A DNA stretch of 64,000 nt from Tritrichomonas musculus (taxonomy: Eukaryota; Parabasalia; Tritrichomonadida; Tritrichomonadidae), in assembly GCA_039105265.1 (NCBI GenBank), contig JAPFFF010000013.1, forward strand, positions 3,224,001 to 3,288,000, given 5' to 3'. Under the pieces are notes generated by a model. The model ran no database searches. It saw only the letters and a list, made by a program, of their open reading frames with translations, and was not told where the DNA came from. Both the position numbers and the translations under genes were made by a program. Every line of letters starts with the position of its first letter. Position 1 is the stretch's first letter. Shown piece by piece: positions 51,301-61,371 of this stretch.

Positions 51301-54300
51301 TTGTTGACTATTTAAAGTCAACTTTAGATACAGATGAATTAATTGAAAAATATTCAAATCAATTGTTCGAAGCTTTAATGAGACTTTGTATGTGTCTCCC
51401 AGCTTCTTATCAAGAAAGTTGCTTGTCTTTCATGAAGAAATTGAAGCCAACAAATATTCCTAAATGCGACACTGATTATGAAATCAAGTTTGTTGAATCT
51501 GAGAAAGAAAAGAAAGAAGAAAAAGTTGAAGATAACCGTCCAATTGGTGAAGCTGTATCAAGTTCTTTATCTTTATTAGAACAATTTAGTGATTTCAGTA
51601 CATATGACTTCATTAATAGTAGCATTGAATTGTTTAAAGAATTCAAAGAACAAAAAAGTTCAAATTTGCAGCCAAAAGAAGAAGAAAAACCGAAGAAAAA
51701 GGAAGAAAAAACATTGGAAATTGACAATGAAATTCCATTTTCTCACGTGATTACAAATGTAATAACAATCACGCTTATTAAGAAGAACGTTTATATAAAT
51801 GAGAATATTGAAGTGAAAGATGAAGAACCAAGTGCCTATTTGAAAAAGACGGCAAAAGAAACATTTGAAAAACTGCCAATTCCTTCTGAATATTTTGAAT
51901 CAATTTTCAAATATTTGACACCATTGAATTACAAAGAATTTTTGAGCGCTTTTTCACCACACGCTGTTCCACCAACTGATACAGCGATCCAATTCATTAT
52001 TGACAATCTTGACATTAAGTCAAAACATCTTCCTTTCGTGATGAATGTCTTGAAGCAGGTCATTAATTCAATCACAAATGAAGAGAAGCGAAGTCAAATT
52101 TTCAAGATTATTTTTGATAACTTTTTCATTCTTGATCGTGATGAATCAATTGAAGATAGCGTGTTTGAAGATGCTATGATTGTTGCCGGTTCAGCTCCTC
52201 TCGAAATGATCACAAAAAGAATCGATGAAATCGGAATCCCAACATTCAATAAATATCGAATAAATGGAAGAGATTTCAAGCCTGATAAATGCACAACAGG
52301 ACTTAAAAACCTCGGCAGTTCATGCTATTTCAATTCGATATTGCAGCAGTTCTATCATTGTCCTTCACTTCGTAAAGCTTTAATTGAATATAAAGGCGAC
52401 GATCAACTATTCAAAGAAATGGGACTTTTGTTCTCTCAAATGAGAGACGGATCATTGAAATTTGTATCACCAAAAAGTGTCATTGATAATTGGATTTGCT
52501 GGGATGGAGAGAAATTGAATCCTAGAGTTCAACAAGATGCATCTGAATTCACAATTATGATGATTGATAAATTGTCACCAATCATTCCGAATTCGATGTT
52601 CAATGGCAAACTTTTATTTAAAGTTGAAGGCATTAATCAAGAAGATGAATACTTAGCAGAAAGGAATGAACCATTTTCTGTTTTAATCTTACCAATTAAT
52701 CAATCAAAGACACTTGAAGAATGCTTGACAGCATTTAATTCACCTTCCTTTTTCACCAATAATAATCAATATTATGCAGACACATTGAAGAGGAAAATTG
52801 ATGCAAAACAATCTGATTTCATTCAAGAACTTCCCGACCATTTAATATTACAATTAAAACGGTTTGAATATGATTATTCACAAGGAATTCGAAAGAAGAT
52901 TAATTCACACATTTCAATCTCTAAAGAAATCGATGTTGCTTCTATTTGTGACTTCAAAGAAAAGAACGACAAAATTAATACAAAATACAATTTGGTCGGC
53001 GTCATTCAACATATGGGATCTGCAATGGGAGGACATTACTATTCATTCGTCATGCAAAGAGATACTAAAATGTGGTACAAATTTAATGATAGTGAAGTCA
53101 CACCGACAACAATTGATGATGTTCTTGAGAATTCAAACGGAAGAGATTCAAATGCATATCTTCTTTTCTATGATAGAAGTGATCTTGATGAAATTGATGA
53201 TTCAAAAGTTGATCCATCATTTGCTGAACAAAATCAAATAGATATGAAAATGAACTCTTATTATTACTTCTATATGACTAACGGTTTCATTAAGTTTTTG
53301 AATGAAATATCTAAAAGAAAAGAATTGCAATTATTGGCATCAAAATTGATTCTTAATATTCTTCCTTATTCTAATGTTGAAACTAATGATGACTACTTTG
53401 TATCATTGCAACAAAGACTGTATGATAGAGAAGAAGCTACATTTGCAAATGAAGTTCAAAATGAAGTAAAAGACTTTAAATTCTTGATTTTAAATGAAGC
53501 TAGATTAATCAACATTTTATTAGCAATAAAGCTATTTCATCCTATGTTTTCACATTGGGTACAACAACGATTACTTCAATCTGCAATTGATACTTTTGAT
53601 CTTGCAAATGAAAAACTGTCTGATTCTTCATTCTTCTTTAAGATTTTGTTCTCAATGGTCAACATTGGTGTAGCACTTAAAAATCTATATATTGAAAAAG
53701 AAAATAAAGAAAAAGGTGAAGAATATACAAAACTGTTAACGGTTATTTGTGAAAAAACAACCGAAATAATGAAAACAGGAATTAAAAAGTATATTTCTTC
53801 ACAAAGTGATTTGAATCCACAATATGTTCTTGAATCAATCAACATGGGAGATATTGCACGCTTATTTAACGTGTTTGAAGAACTTCCTAAAGATTACGTT
53901 GAATTGTTGCAAGACGTCGAATTTTTGAGATCTCTTTATGCATGCAAGAAAACTAAAGTTTGCTTCTTTTTGGACAATTACATACGAGCACGTAAATTGG
54001 GATTATTTGATGTCAATTCATTAATAAAAACATTTGTTGAAAAAGAGTCGATTCATTTAGATATGAAAGACTTATTCATAACAATTTTCATGATCTTTAA
54101 GGAGGAAGCATTCCCAATGACTTGGTCTCTAAAGTTCAAGTACAACGGGAATTATAGGACACCAAACGACATCGTTTTGTGTTACACACTTCTTTGTATT
54201 GATGGTATTGAAAAAGAGACATTTTTGGACCATTTTGACAAGTGGATTCCGACCTTGATTATGCATGAAAATAATGACACTAGATCAATGGTGTCCGTGC

Positions 54301-56090
54301 CTCTTAGGTACCTCATTCCTAACAAACTTTTTCAGAAAGAATATGGCGATATTCCAACGTATAATAAATCAATGATCTACACAACTGAGTTCTTTAACAA
54401 AATCGATCTAAAGAAAGAAAATACTCCTGAAATGAGGAAAAATGCTTACAATCTAATTCAATGCTTATTTGGCTCTCTATCCGAAATGAAAGAAATCATT
54501 GAAAAAGAGGATTATTCATCGAGCTTTTCTTTCCAAGAAGACAAGTACAGAGCAACTCAGTTGTTGAGGCTTATCAAAGTGATGATTAAAATTTTCAACT
54601 CACCTGTCAAAACTACTGATGACAGTCAAACTGACACCTTTTCAATTGACTATTCAAAATTGAATGAATTTGGCGAATTTCTTTTGAAAAGTGGTCATTC
54701 ACATCCATTTGATCCACAAATCATTCTTATTTTGAAGATACTCAAGTCGAATTGTAGTGACCAAATTCTCATTCATTCAATTCCATCAGATGAAGTGATG
54801 TTAACTTCAGAAAAAGTTCAAAAGATACCATCAGAGTGGTTTGAGCAATACATGAAAATAATGAAGAAAATAATGAAGAAAGCAGCAAAGAAAAAGTTGC
54901 CATTATCAGAAGAATTCTTAACGAAATACTATCGGTTGATTGCATTCAATTTGATTAATATTAATTTAATTGTTAAATCAGCCAAACCTATTGAAAAATT
55001 GAATGACATCTTTGAAATAATATGTGATTCACCCACGTTGTCTAAAAGCATCACTAATTACATAGATGACAATTTTGAGGCATGCGTTCATAACGGTTTC
55101 CATTCAATCATAACCTGTTTGAGATACCTCAAAATTAAACGGCCACTTTCACAATATGTCCATTCATTGAATTTCAGGCAAATTTTCCAGCAGATCAAGA
55201 TAAACTATCCAATATTTTATTATGAAATTATTTTGGCAAATGGAAGCAAGGACACAAGTGAAAGTGACAGTGAAAAAGTGACATGTTATGATACGTTATT
55301 TGACAATCCCTCTGAATTAATTCAATGCCTCTGTCAAAAAGGAAGTGAAATTGAGAAGGACTATGAAAATCATCGCGAAGTGATTTGGGACTATTTGATC
55401 AACAACACAAGAAAGAGAATCAACGAGTCCCAAAATGATTCAAAAATTAAATTACAAACCGAAATTTTCCATCAATTCATGGTCAATTATAATTTCCACT
55501 TTTTCAATTTGCTCCTCGACTTCCAAGAACAGCAAAAAGAACTCGAAACAATCACGAAATTCGTGCTTGAACTCATCGATATTGATGATGCTGTTGAAAA
55601 GTTGATTTTCTTATCAAAAAGTTCATTCGGAGCATTGAATTTATCATTCAACTTTTTGAAAGAAAAAGTCCCTGAAAAATTGAAAGACTCAGAATTCATT
55701 TCTGATTGCCTTTCAAATAAAGTTTTTAGTAAAAATATCGGCATCGTCCTTGAATTCTGCGAATTCGCATTCAACGGAAAAACAAAAGATGAAATTGAAT
55801 CGATTTTCAAGCAAAGCAGAATTGTTACAAATTTGATCGAAAAATTAAATTTGTTGAATTTCATTTATCAAGGCGGAGTGATTGAAAAAAGATTCGAATC
55901 TGAAGATGAAGATGAATTGTCATCTGTAATTGTTCCAATTCATCTTTTAATGAAGTACAAAGAGCATTTTGCAGAAAGTAATGAGCTCAAAAGTGAAGCA
56001 GCTTCATTACTCGATAAATTGAAGTCATTGAACATCAACTGCCAGACAAAAGTTGATGTTGTTGAGACAATTACTAAACTAATTTCATAA
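48321..56090 (+). CDS. Giant ubiquitin carboxyl-terminal hydrolase (USP9X/USP24/USP34-type)
   Basis: 2,589 residues from the ATG at 48321; an in-frame TTG three codons earlier is not a credible start. The long N-terminal part is helical and armadillo-like. A ubiquitin-like domain spans about 796-862 (GIQGKFNFSKNNATLVAYYK to FMKESIELVP). The USP catalytic domain spans about 1320-1620: Cys box TTGLKNLGSSCYFNSILQQF with C1335, QQDASEF, LPDHLILQLKRFEYD, and His box GGHYYSF with H1572, followed by WYKFNDSEV and NAYLLFYDR. The C-terminal ~950 residues are helical. The UBL-USP-long-helical layout is that of the USP9X/24/34 group, which remove ubiquitin from many substrates. The frame is intact and intron-free, the longest clean USP architecture expected for the family. 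Confidence 0.96.
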   Translation: MQPEEDFETWKLIILTVTDDIISFSSMFPDLKRLMESIEETNYLPGELKPYTKDFIEESFPDISASVITTTSSLTKNENNINEFQVISDFFRSTIKLCVSKIARKTISDLTNENESDEDYKNSLSVSIKMINLLSNIFDKIDLDPKPNDKEKVLNQTFFYYFLNDLKGIDKCNSAIESINNHIDQINLDSSNTDTNNSDSTKKTNLIEEILEKESSKISIIVKLIQKVVLATTIKNKQNSEDKKDKIEQEKEKYTNYYGQLHLLINKTFPIFQKICEKNLRKFNASHLDPLFETLTKSYQIDFSVSKEDDFPLTLNLFDLSQFTIFSTFLKSDFFEKHLYSLKNISLLCTKTVDHYNDNKEYYESDQEKRKTKKLNVLFIDKEVLLNAVIDHLKLIQNLRFNKEFGEPLGAIYAFIIENKEDIITIDDIKNLWSTIKFLHSADLSSFFKIFEKVTKVMNEENNKEFIDFALSHVSSETTNEKESVSLKFDKNFADFLYFVACNFERKKFREPFKKVRSLFWSFSFDEKGIETDEMKEYARSKLSFLCDFCSNEMIELLVKEKVPTLPEFSEENKKNEEREFILRLIDRSITKQEEINEDSCNKLIQFCISQLQDKSMINILTSICTTQKVTLEKDQIEQLSNISNKFLTNILLSSGFDDAYIENFFLTTKNIDSDLYDLIEKYVLQKNKQWESIENDYLTHLPFEKEDLLWTFSVKKSDVRHKFINKLCQIYSNNDGYLLTDKQMINHFLNRVESLIDDPEKRENCFQLLQRFINSIDETNPDLIDIKKSDKSNDLIQIEFNGIQGKFNFSKNNATLVAYYKASQILNVPLSQVTLLYGDNPADTEKTFSQLSFMKESIELVPIVGDESSIRRRHLRTVSPSTQICHSDLMNKLISFLKDDKANDNNTFVLMTLLLDLPTSEPVYNMINYFYIKEKIDYERIFPINYPKFFVYSLNALQQMGGNLKDEVFRTNGIEYLIHAVTRVNSLYLISEIVDYLKSTLDTDELIEKYSNQLFEALMRLCMCLPASYQESCLSFMKKLKPTNIPKCDTDYEIKFVESEKEKKEEKVEDNRPIGEAVSSSLSLLEQFSDFSTYDFINSSIELFKEFKEQKSSNLQPKEEEKPKKKEEKTLEIDNEIPFSHVITNVITITLIKKNVYINENIEVKDEEPSAYLKKTAKETFEKLPIPSEYFESIFKYLTPLNYKEFLSAFSPHAVPPTDTAIQFIIDNLDIKSKHLPFVMNVLKQVINSITNEEKRSQIFKIIFDNFFILDRDESIEDSVFEDAMIVAGSAPLEMITKRIDEIGIPTFNKYRINGRDFKPDKCTTGLKNLGSSCYFNSILQQFYHCPSLRKALIEYKGDDQLFKEMGLLFSQMRDGSLKFVSPKSVIDNWICWDGEKLNPRVQQDASEFTIMMIDKLSPIIPNSMFNGKLLFKVEGINQEDEYLAERNEPFSVLILPINQSKTLEECLTAFNSPSFFTNNNQYYADTLKRKIDAKQSDFIQELPDHLILQLKRFEYDYSQGIRKKINSHISISKEIDVASICDFKEKNDKINTKYNLVGVIQHMGSAMGGHYYSFVMQRDTKMWYKFNDSEVTPTTIDDVLENSNGRDSNAYLLFYDRSDLDEIDDSKVDPSFAEQNQIDMKMNSYYYFYMTNGFIKFLNEISKRKELQLLASKLILNILPYSNVETNDDYFVSLQQRLYDREEATFANEVQNEVKDFKFLILNEARLINILLAIKLFHPMFSHWVQQRLLQSAIDTFDLANEKLSDSSFFFKILFSMVNIGVALKNLYIEKENKEKGEEYTKLLTVICEKTTEIMKTGIKKYISSQSDLNPQYVLESINMGDIARLFNVFEELPKDYVELLQDVEFLRSLYACKKTKVCFFLDNYIRARKLGLFDVNSLIKTFVEKESIHLDMKDLFITIFMIFKEEAFPMTWSLKFKYNGNYRTPNDIVLCYTLLCIDGIEKETFLDHFDKWIPTLIMHENNDTRSMVSVPLRYLIPNKLFQKEYGDIPTYNKSMIYTTEFFNKIDLKKENTPEMRKNAYNLIQCLFGSLSEMKEIIEKEDYSSSFSFQEDKYRATQLLRLIKVMIKIFNSPVKTTDDSQTDTFSIDYSKLNEFGEFLLKSGHSHPFDPQIILILKILKSNCSDQILIHSIPSDEVMLTSEKVQKIPSEWFEQYMKIMKKIMKKAAKKKLPLSEEFLTKYYRLIAFNLININLIVKSAKPIEKLNDIFEIICDSPTLSKSITNYIDDNFEACVHNGFHSIITCLRYLKIKRPLSQYVHSLNFRQIFQQIKINYPIFYYEIILANGSKDTSESDSEKVTCYDTLFDNPSELIQCLCQKGSEIEKDYENHREVIWDYLINNTRKRINESQNDSKIKLQTEIFHQFMVNYNFHFFNLLLDFQEQQKELETITKFVLELIDIDDAVEKLIFLSKSSFGALNLSFNFLKEKVPEKLKDSEFISDCLSNKVFSKNIGIVLEFCEFAFNGKTKDEIESIFKQSRIVTNLIEKLNLLNFIYQGGVIEKRFESEDEDELSSVIVPIHLLMKYKEHFAESNELKSEAASLLDKLKSLNINCQTKVDVVETITKLIS

Positions 56091-56485
56091 CTTGATTAGC
56101 CCAAGTAATTATTTAAATTAAACAATTTTTTATTTATTTTTTTGTTTCAGTGTAGTCTATTTTTATGCAAATTAGTTTATTATTATGTTAGGTTTGCAGA
56201 AAATAGAAAAATATTTATAATTTTACCAGCTTTTTTTTTATAGATAGATTAAAAATATTTTTATTGGCTAAAAAATGCAGGAAAGTGATAATAACAGATA
56301 TTTGTTGCTGTTATCCCAATTTTAGATGTAATTTATTATAGATGATATCATAAATGAAGTGTAAAAAAGTTAAATAACTGATTTTTATTCATTTTTAATT
56401 TCAGGTAAATAAATATTTTCATTTGAAATAGCATTGAAAACTTCATTTACTTTATGAAAAACATCAATTAATTTTGAAAGTGAAC
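56091..56485. other. Convergent spacer between the deubiquitinase and coiled-coil genes
   Basis: AT-rich. 56395-56485 on the minus strand looks weakly coding (FHKVNEVFNAIS-like), beyond the coiled-coil gene's stop at 56486. It might be a former C-terminal extension. No other feature. Confidence 0.35.
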
Positions 56486-59400
56486 TCAAAATATCATTGC
56501 TTCTCCATCATCATGCACTTGAAGAAGATCAACTATTAAATCTTTAATACATCTTGATTTATTTGCTTTATCACATAAAACACTTATTCTCTCTTTATCT
56601 AATTCTTCATTTATTATTTCTTCATATGGCCTGCCTTCAATTGATCCAATTAATTGATAAAGTTCACTATTGAGCATTTTATTTTGTTCTTTCTGTTTTG
56701 AAAATTCTTCAAAAAATATATTAACTGAAGGTAATTGAAGTTTTGTTAATGATTCTGAGTTAACTGAACCTCCAATGATTTTATGGAATTCTTCTAATAA
56801 TAATTTGTCACTTTTAGCTTTCGCTTTTATTTCATTAAAACGTTCTTTAAGTATTTGGAGCGTCGCATTTTCTTCACCTGTGAGTACTTGAAGAAGTTCT
56901 TTCAATTGTTCTGATTCAGATATTAATTCTAATATGCCACAATCAATGGATTTCTCATCATTCTTCATGACAGGAATATGCTTGTCGATCAAATCTTTTA
57001 TATTTTTTAAATTAGATACATAATTATATAGAATGCTAAATTCATCATCTTTGAATTCTTCAACGGAATGGCCTTCAATACAACTAGCAATTTTCAGAAG
57101 ATTTTGTTGTAATTTCTCAATTTTATCTTTAAATGCTTCTATTTCTAATTTTTGATTATCATTAATGTCCTTAATTTCATAAAGTTCTTTGGTTATGTTA
57201 TAATTGGCTTCTTTAATTTCAATAAGATTTTGGGTAAGTTTTCCATTTATTTGCTTGGATTCATCAAGTTCTTGATAGAGATTTTCATTGGTTTCGCTAA
57301 GTTCGTTGTAGAGCTGTTGGTTAGATTCATTAGTTTCACTTAATTCTTTAGTAATATCATAATTTTCTTGTTTAATCTCATTCATTTCTTTATTAAGGTT
57401 TTCATTTTTTAGTTTGGTTTCTTCAAGTTCGTTATAGAGTTTTTCATTAATATCTGAGAGTTCGTTGTATGATTTTTCATTTGCCTCTTTGGTTTCTTTT
57501 AGTAATTTGGTAAGAGTTTTGTTGGCTTCTTTGGTTTCATTAAGTTGTTTAGAAAGATTTTCATTAAATTCTTTGGTTTCATTAAGTTCTTTATAGATAT
57601 TATCATTTGTTTCACTAAGTTCTTTGTAAAGTTTTTCATATGATTCTTTAGTTTCATCGAGTTCTTTTATAAGAGCTTCATTGGCTTCTTTAGCATCATT
57701 AAAATCGTTTTTAAGATTTTCGTTGAATTTTCTAGCTCTGCTAAGTTCATCATTAAGATTGTCATTGATTTGACTAAGCTCTTGATAAAAATCATTATTT
57801 TTGTCGTTATCTTCTTTAATATAACTTTTATTTTCTTCTTTCGCTTCATTAAGTTCTTTGTTTATGCATTTATTGACTTCCTTGGTTTCATTAAGTTCTT
57901 TGGTGAGAATTTCAATTTTTTGTTTGGTTTCTTCAAGTTCATTATAGAGCTTTTCATTAATATCTGAGAGTTCGTTGTATGATTTTTCATTTGCCTCTTT
58001 AGTTTCTTTTAGTAATTTGGTAAGAGTTTTGTTGGCTTCTTTGGTTTCATTAAGTTGTTTAGAAAGATTTTCATTAAACTCTTTGGTTTCATTAAGTTCT
58101 TTATAGATATTTTCATTTGCTTCACTAAATTCTTTGTAGAATTTATCATCATCTTCCTTAGATTTATTTAGCTCTTTAGTAAGATGATCATTTAATTCTC
58201 TAGCATCATTAAGCTCTCTTAAAAAATATTCGTTGGATTCTTTGGTTTTGTTGAGTTCAATATATAGATTTTCGTTGATTTCACTAAGTTCCTGGTATAA
58301 ATTTACGCTTGCTTCTTTTGTTTCAACAAGTTCATTTGAAAGATTTATATCAGCCTTTTTGGATTCATTTAGTTTTCTATATAAATTTTCATTGTTTTCT
58401 CTAGCATTATCAAGTTTTTTGGTTAAATCTTCATTGATTTTATTTATTTCATTTTGTTTTTAGCGCATGTTTTCAACAATTTCCTTGACTTTTTTGAGTT
58501 CTTTATTAAGGTTTTCATTGGTTTCATTTTCATCACCAAGCTCTTTGCTGAGTTTTTTATTGATTTTTTTAGTGTCATCAAGTTCTTTACAACAAATATC
58601 ATTTGACAATTTCATTTTTTCTAAACAAATTTTGATTTTTTCTATTTCTTCTTTCTTATGCAAAAGTTCATCATTAAGATTGTGATTGAGTTCTTTCATT
58701 TTGATGAGTTGCTCATTTATTAAAATGAGAGCTGATTCTATTTCTTTTATATCTTCATGAGTATTTGGAATATGCTTATTTATTATGTCTTTGATTGTTC
58801 TACATTTTGTTGCTTCAATGCACAATGAAGTGATTTTATCATCTTTGAACTCTTCATTTTCCATTTCTTCAATTGGTCGGCCTTCAATAGAACTTATTAA
58901 TTTGAGTAGTTTTTCTTTGATTATTTTGTTTTCTAACTCTTTCTTTTTGCACATTTCAGCTTGATCTTTTAAAAACAATTCTGAATTTTGGGGAAGAAAT
59001 CCACAATGATCACTGACTTTTGTGTGAGCATCTAATGCGGCTTCTTGACTTAATTTCATACAGTCAATACTTTGTAATAAAATAAAAAATCCAATATTTG
59101 AATGATTAATTGTTTCATTTGTTCTTTCACTGTTGGAGTAGCCTGTTATGAATGAATAAGCATTTGCATGGTTTGTCATTTTTCTTTCTTTATGGAAAAA
59201 AATATTATACAATGAGTTTAATGGTATATTGTGCATTTCATTCTGATAATTTTCTAAATAATAATCTAAATGCTGCGCTATATATAGTTCAGCCGTTAGC
59301 ATATCAATTGTATGATCAAAACTTTTTTCTTTTGTGATATAAATCAGACAAGATAAATGAAGAATATTTTTGTATTCAGATTTGGAAACAATATCTTTAA

Positions 59401-59662
59401 AAAGATCAAATTCATTAGACAATAGAGAATATTCCCAAATATTATCAACATTTACTTTAAATTCTTTTTCCTGGACCCAATAATCTAGAAAAGATTGCAA
59501 AATTTCATTTCTAACTTTTGATCGAACAAAATATTTTCCACCATTGAAGAAAAAAGATTTTTTAATGTTATTTGATACCCGAACAAAAGCTTTAAATTCA
59601 TATGGAATTGGAAATATGCAATTGTTTGAATATAATTGCAAATGATAATTTGGGATATTCAT
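56486..59662 (-). pseudogene. BTB/BACK-like plus long coiled-coil protein, interrupted by one in-frame TAA
   Basis: Starting at the ATG at 59662, one minus-strand frame covers 1,058 sense positions and ends at 56486, broken only by a TAA at 58460-58462 (codon 401). Residues 1-220 share the module of the 42084-43679 gene: YYLENYQNEMHNIPLNSLYN, FFILLQSIDCMKLSQEAALD, CGFLPQN. Residues about 240-300 contain ISSIEGRPIEEMENEEFKDD and IKDIINKHIP, and related segments recur near the C-terminus (IEGHSVEEF, IEGRPYEEI). The middle ~550 residues are a coiled coil of NE(N/T)LYKELNETKE repeats. The stretch after the stop contains no shift or further stop for 657 codons. The 400-residue N-terminal part may still be made. 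Either the TAA is very recent, an assembly error, or is read through. Confidence 0.85.
57421..58120 (-). repeat. Internal duplication in the coiled-coil gene
   Basis: About 170-200 bp at 57425-57620 recurs almost base for base at about 57905-58120, for example TATCTGAGAGTTCGTTGTAT at 57451 and 57961. Spacing is about 510 bp, a multiple of 3, so the frame is kept. It encodes ANEKSYNELSDINEKLYNEL in both copies. Confidence 0.85.
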
Positions 59663-60156
59663 ATTGCTTATTTATAAAAAAACCTTTGAAGTTTTGTAAC
59701 CCCACCCACCCACCCACCCCCAAAAAAAAAAAAAAAAAAAAAAAAATAATTGAATTGGAAAAATTTTAAAATTATTTTCATTTTTTTGCGTTTTGTAATT
59801 AATAAATTCAAAATTTTATTTTAGTTATATATAATCTAATAGCAAATACATATAAAAGATATTATATATATAAATATTACTTCAACATTTTGATTATAGT
59901 CAATGGAAATAAATGAATGATTCTTGATTTCAAGTAATTAGAGATAAAATTCATGATGACTTAAATGTATATTGCCTTTATAATATGAATAAATTTAGAA
60001 CAACATCACAAGTCTTAACTTTGGTTCAATTTATGAATTAAAATGAATTTTAAACTTCAGCATACAGATACTCCACTTCCTGTTTTGATATCAAAATAAA
60101 TTAAAATAATTTTAATTATTTATTGAAATACAAATGATATATTAACATAAAAATTT
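59663..60156. other. Spacer with a CCCA microsatellite and poly-A run
   Basis: 59700-59718 is (CCCA)n followed by CCCCC and then about 27 A residues to 59746, close upstream of the coiled-coil gene. The remainder is AT-rich without frames. Confidence 0.6.
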
Positions 60157-61032
60157 CTACAAGAATAATGTTTGAGTTGCTAATTCATCTGATGTTGCGT
60201 GATACACAACAGAAAGGCCAAATTTATTCATTAAAGGATTCATTTTATCTTCAAGTTGAATTGGAGTAGCAGCAGGGCAATCATTTAAAATTTTCCATAA
60301 GCAAACAGTAAATATTCCATCATTAGTCACCATTATTTTATCATAATCTGTTATATTATCGTTGTTAGCGACAGAAATAGATATAATATTTGAAGGAAGA
60401 GTTTGAAAAGAACAAAATAACGAATCAAAATCCCATATTGGCCCTCCATGACAGCAATCACTAATTAAAACTATTTTTTCATTATTTTGCTTGAAGTTAA
60501 CGAGTAAATTAACGACATCGTAATCGATAATATAACCTTGTTCAAATACCATTGCTTTTATGCATTGATTTTTATTTCTTTCAAAAAGTTTATTCACTTG
60601 TAAAGAAGTTGTTCGGCCTGCATAAAATATTGTTAGAGCAATTTTCGTATTTTGAATAAAAAATTTAAAATATGTTAAAAATTCATCTCTTGTTGAATTA
60701 TGTAGAAAATAAATTTTGTACCCTCTTCTATGATGAATCGAAGCAACGATTGAAGCGTCATTCATTGGTCCAACTCCCAGATGATAATCAGGTCTTTTAT
60801 ATGTATTAACAATAATAAAACAAACGCGATTCAAATCATTTTTAGAAATAAAACTAACATTTTTGCCCTTTAAACTAATTCCCATCTTTTTTATTTGTTG
60901 TTTTCGTTTTGATACTGTAGATGAACTTCTGGCTTTCATGAAATGCTCTCTTTGAAAATCGTATCCAAGTTTCGATGCTTTTTGTTCATAAGTGATTGAG
61001 TTATTTTTTGCTGATGATTGGGAAGAACCCAT
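60157..61032 (-). CDS. Caspase/metacaspase-like protein lacking the catalytic His; predicted N-myristoylated
   Basis: 291 residues from the ATG at 61032. A reading from TTG 61098 is longer, but the initiator-like TCATTC lies between the two. The protein starts MGSSQSSAK, a good N-myristoylation signal (G2, small residue, S6). A clan-CD fold follows: VCFIIVNTY (strand 1), GPMNDASIVASIHHRRGY (helix 1), then LTIFYAGRTTS where metacaspases have FYYSGHGT, so the catalytic His is Arg. IVLISDCCHGG corresponds to the DSCHSG motif, and the Cys is kept. An NNDNITDYDKIMVTNDGIFT segment and a helical end complete the core. It is probably an inactive or altered protease homologue at membranes; the role is inferred. 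Confidence 0.8.
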   Translation of the reverse strand: MGSSQSSAKNNSITYEQKASKLGYDFQREHFMKARSSSTVSKRKQQIKKMGISLKGKNVSFISKNDLNRVCFIIVNTYKRPDYHLGVGPMNDASIVASIHHRRGYKIYFLHNSTRDEFLTYFKFFIQNTKIALTIFYAGRTTSLQVNKLFERNKNQCIKAMVFEQGYIIDYDVVNLLVNFKQNNEKIVLISDCCHGGPIWDFDSLFCSFQTLPSNIISISVANNDNITDYDKIMVTNDGIFTVCLWKILNDCPAATPIQLEDKMNPLMNKFGLSVVYHATSDELATQTLFL

Positions 61033-61038
61033 AAAATA

Positions 61039-61044
61039 GAATGA
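61039..61044 (-). promoter_or_regulatory. Initiator-like TCATTC fixing the caspase-like gene start
   Basis: On the minus strand A(+1) is at 61042, 10 nt upstream of the ATG at 61032 and downstream of the TTG at 61098. Confidence 0.5.
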
Positions 61045-61371
61045 AATATTGAAATGATAGTATAATTGATAAGGAAATCGAAAAATAAAAGTATTCAATT
61101 TATTGAATAAATAAATTCAAAAAGTAACACTGTATAATAAGAATTTTTCAATACCTTCTGAATAGCATTGAAAAATATAATTATCTATCAATAAACTTCA
61201 CAATTTAATATTAATAAAAATTGAATGCTTTTCATAACTAAAAAATTGAAATATATCATTAGAAAATGAATAAATCAGAAAACATTATCTTTATTTAACT
61301 ATTTTAATCTAAATATATAATAAAAACTAAAAATATAATTAAAATGACTTTATATTATTATTAACAAAAAA
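61045..61371. other. AT-rich spacer
   Basis: Between the caspase-like gene and the left end of the tandem-array element. No feature supported. Confidence 0.4.

Noticed and set aside
58460-58462. Alternative genetic code (TAA as sense)
   Set aside because: Many other genes here end properly at TAA, including the surface gene and the LRR gene, so a single internal TAA does not support recoding of the genome.
57152-58463. Phe/Ile-rich plus-strand frames suggesting membrane proteins
   Set aside because: Antisense of AAA/GAA-rich coiled-coil codons, which always mimics hydrophobic segments.
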